From positions 23,586 to 87,585 of the forward strand of contig DDWZ01000001.1 in assembly GCA_002347095.1 (NCBI GenBank): a DNA stretch of 64,000 bases. The letters are read 5' to 3'. The translations under genes were made by a program, and so were the position numbers. This stretch comes from Desulfobulbaceae bacterium UBA2273 (GTDB lineage: Bacteria; Desulfobacterota; Desulfobulbia; Desulfobulbales; Desulfurivibrionaceae). Within the stretch, counting starts at the first letter, position 1; each line of letters starts with the position of its first letter. Positions 62,823 through 64,000 of the stretch are shown here, piece by piece. The notes under the pieces are model-generated. The model saw only the letters and a list, made by a program, of their open reading frames with translations. It had not been told where the DNA came from and ran no database searches.

Positions 62823-62841
62823 AACCATCGGTCTGCGCGAA

Positions 62842-63930
62842 TCAATCCAAGGGACTGCGTACACCGAGCAGATTCCGACCCGCCACATGCGTGTAGATCA
62901 TCGTGGTCTTTACGTCTTTATGACCCAGCAAATCCTGAATGGTGCGGATGTCGTACCCGTTTTGCAGCAAGTGGGTTGCAAAGCTGTGCCGCAGGGCATG
63001 GATTGTGGCCGGTTTGGCCAACCCGGCCGCGCTTACGGCCTTTTTGAATTTTTTCTGTAAGTTGGACGGGAACAGATGATGGCGCCTGGTTATTCCTGTC
63101 TGAGGATCGGTGGACTGGCTCTCGGCCGGGAACACCCAGAACCAGGGCCATTCCGTCCCGGCATTGGGGTATTTTCGCCCCAACCCCTCGGGCAAGGCGA
63201 TTCCCGGCAGATTGTTGCGCCGATCCTGCTCAAACTTCTTCCGGGCCAGGCCCAGTTGCTCCTGCAAATCGCCAACCAGGCTTTCAGGCAAAACAGTCAT
63301 CCTGTCCTTATTTCCCTTCCCGCTTCTGATCGTCAGGCATTTCCCTTCCAGATCAAGGTCCTTAATCCGCAAGTGCAGGCATTCACGCAAACGCAGACCA
63401 CAGCCGTAGATGAGTTGCGCCATCAGCTTGTAGGTCCCATCCATTTTTGAAAAAACCCTAAAAACTTCCTCCCTGGTTAAAACAACCGGCAGTCTTGCTG
63501 TCCGCCTCGCTCTGACAGCGGCGCCAACCTGCATCTCCCGGTCAAGAACATTTCGGAAGAAGAAAAGTATGGCGTTGAGCGCCTGGTTTTGGGTGCTGGC
63601 TGAGACATTGCGGTCCACGGCCAGATGGCTTAAAAAATTGCGAACATCAGTGTCTTCAATGGCTTCAGGTTCTTTGGCCTGCAGAAACAGATAAAAACGG
63701 CGGAGCCAACCAAGGTACGATTGTTCGGTCTTCAGGGAGCGATGCAACAACCGTAAGGACTTTACCATTTCATCTGCGGCCTGTTGCCACTTTTCAGAAC
63801 TGTCCTTAGCCGGGGCTTTTTCATGGCGGACTTGTTGCGCCTGATAAAACATGAGCAACCGCAATGCTTCGCCAGCTTGCTCAACCTGCCACGGTTCATG
63901 CTTTCTGGAAAGATCGTCGAGAAACCGCAT
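62842..63930 (-). CDS. Integron-type tyrosine recombinase (IntI-like), probably 5' partial
   Basis: Site-specific recombinase of 362 aa as called. Catalytic residues: Arg in YGCGLRLRECLHL, HALRHSFATHLLQ (His-x-x-Arg), and LLGHKDVKTTMIYTHV (His, Tyr). The segment GLGRKYPNAGTEWPWFWVFP is the extra patch that separates integron integrases (IntI) from XerC/D. N-terminal SAM-like domain: KTEQSYLGWLRRFYLF. The frame stays open from the ATG at 63930 to the window edge with protein-like residues, so the true start may lie outside. attI and cassettes would be expected beyond 64000. It sits 20 bp from the displaced valS end. Confidence 0.88.
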   Translation of the reverse strand: MRFLDDLSRKHEPWQVEQAGEALRLLMFYQAQQVRHEKAPAKDSSEKWQQAADEMVKSLRLLHRSLKTEQSYLGWLRRFYLFLQAKEPEAIEDTDVRNFLSHLAVDRNVSASTQNQALNAILFFFRNVLDREMQVGAAVRARRTARLPVVLTREEVFRVFSKMDGTYKLMAQLIYGCGLRLRECLHLRIKDLDLEGKCLTIRSGKGNKDRMTVLPESLVGDLQEQLGLARKKFEQDRRNNLPGIALPEGLGRKYPNAGTEWPWFWVFPAESQSTDPQTGITRRHHLFPSNLQKKFKKAVSAAGLAKPATIHALRHSFATHLLQNGYDIRTIQDLLGHKDVKTTMIYTHVAGRNLLGVRSPLD

Positions 63931-64000
63931 GACATCCGGCTCATTAACAAGCGGGAGCGATTCGGCGCTCAGACCAGGGTGTGTAAAGAATTTTGTGTAA

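Noticed and set aside
1..64000. CRISPR arrays, prophage or rRNA operons
   Set aside because: No regularly spaced repeats, phage structural genes or rRNA sequence seen anywhere in the window.

Overview
The window looks like a chromosomal segment of an anaerobic Desulfobacterota (deltaproteobacterial) bacterium, most likely of the sulfate- or sulfur-metabolising Desulfobulbales kind. This is inferred from gene content, not from a marker search. The signs are: futalosine-pathway menaquinone genes (mqnB, mqnD); a Rieske/cytochrome b pair with b6-type haem spacing; a COG1900 (DUF39) homocysteine-synthesis protein of the type used by sulfate reducers and methanogens; a PEP synthase/PPDK regulator; type IV pilus genes; and a UGA-encoded selenoprotein. 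Almost all of the window is dense housekeeping DNA. Accessory features sit mainly at 28.4-31.3 kb, 42-54 kb and 61.8-64 kb.

Layout. 0-2.8 kb: pilR (cut by the left edge) and pilS. 2.8-15.6 kb: a long minus-strand stretch. Read in transcription order it holds a TPR protein, panC, panD, mqnB, mqnD, ilvB and ilvN (ending at an intrinsic terminator), then psd, pssA, leuA, asd, rsmD, coaD, Rieske and cytochrome b. 15.8-20.6 kb: xseA, tRNA-Pro(CGG), an HU protein, and a three-gene sulfur unit (CBS-ACT protein, COG1900, LarE-like). 20.9-27.9 kb: pheA, moaA, tsaD, DUF2062, rsmA, iron alcohol dehydrogenase, DUF3108. 28-31.3 kb: a ZraP-like periplasmic protein and a ZraS-like kinase transcribed divergently, with a candidate sigma-54 promoter and tandem activator sites between them, followed by a hairpin-rich intergenic element. 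31.3-36.3 kb: murA, prmC, prfA, rpmE and rho, all minus strand. 36.9-42 kb: a short RpoD-type sigma factor, comEC, pilT.

42-55 kb carries signalling genes: a PHP phosphatase, an orphan CD-NTase/CCA-like nucleotidyltransferase, a receiver protein, a CheA kinase with a tandem MshEN-like segment, and a sigma-54 regulator. Then come two small Cys proteins, a flavoprotein, a SelW-like selenoprotein (in-frame TGA at 50279-50281, absent from ordinary ORF calls), an FHA-adenylate cyclase, an HD-GYP protein, PpsR, and a membrane protein with a histidine kinase. 55-62 kb: an ABC-F ATPase, periplasmic beta-carbonic anhydrase, dGTPase and valS.

Right end. The last 83 bp of valS recur 927 bp downstream with four differences, all synonymous. 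A MazEF-like toxin-antitoxin pair, itself bracketed by REP-like repeats, lies between the two copies. An integron-type tyrosine recombinase follows on the minus strand and stays open to the window edge. This looks like insertion at the valS 3' end with the gene end restored. The strongest observations are the selenoprotein, the valS-end duplication, the COG1900/LarE-like operon and the MshEN-containing CheA.
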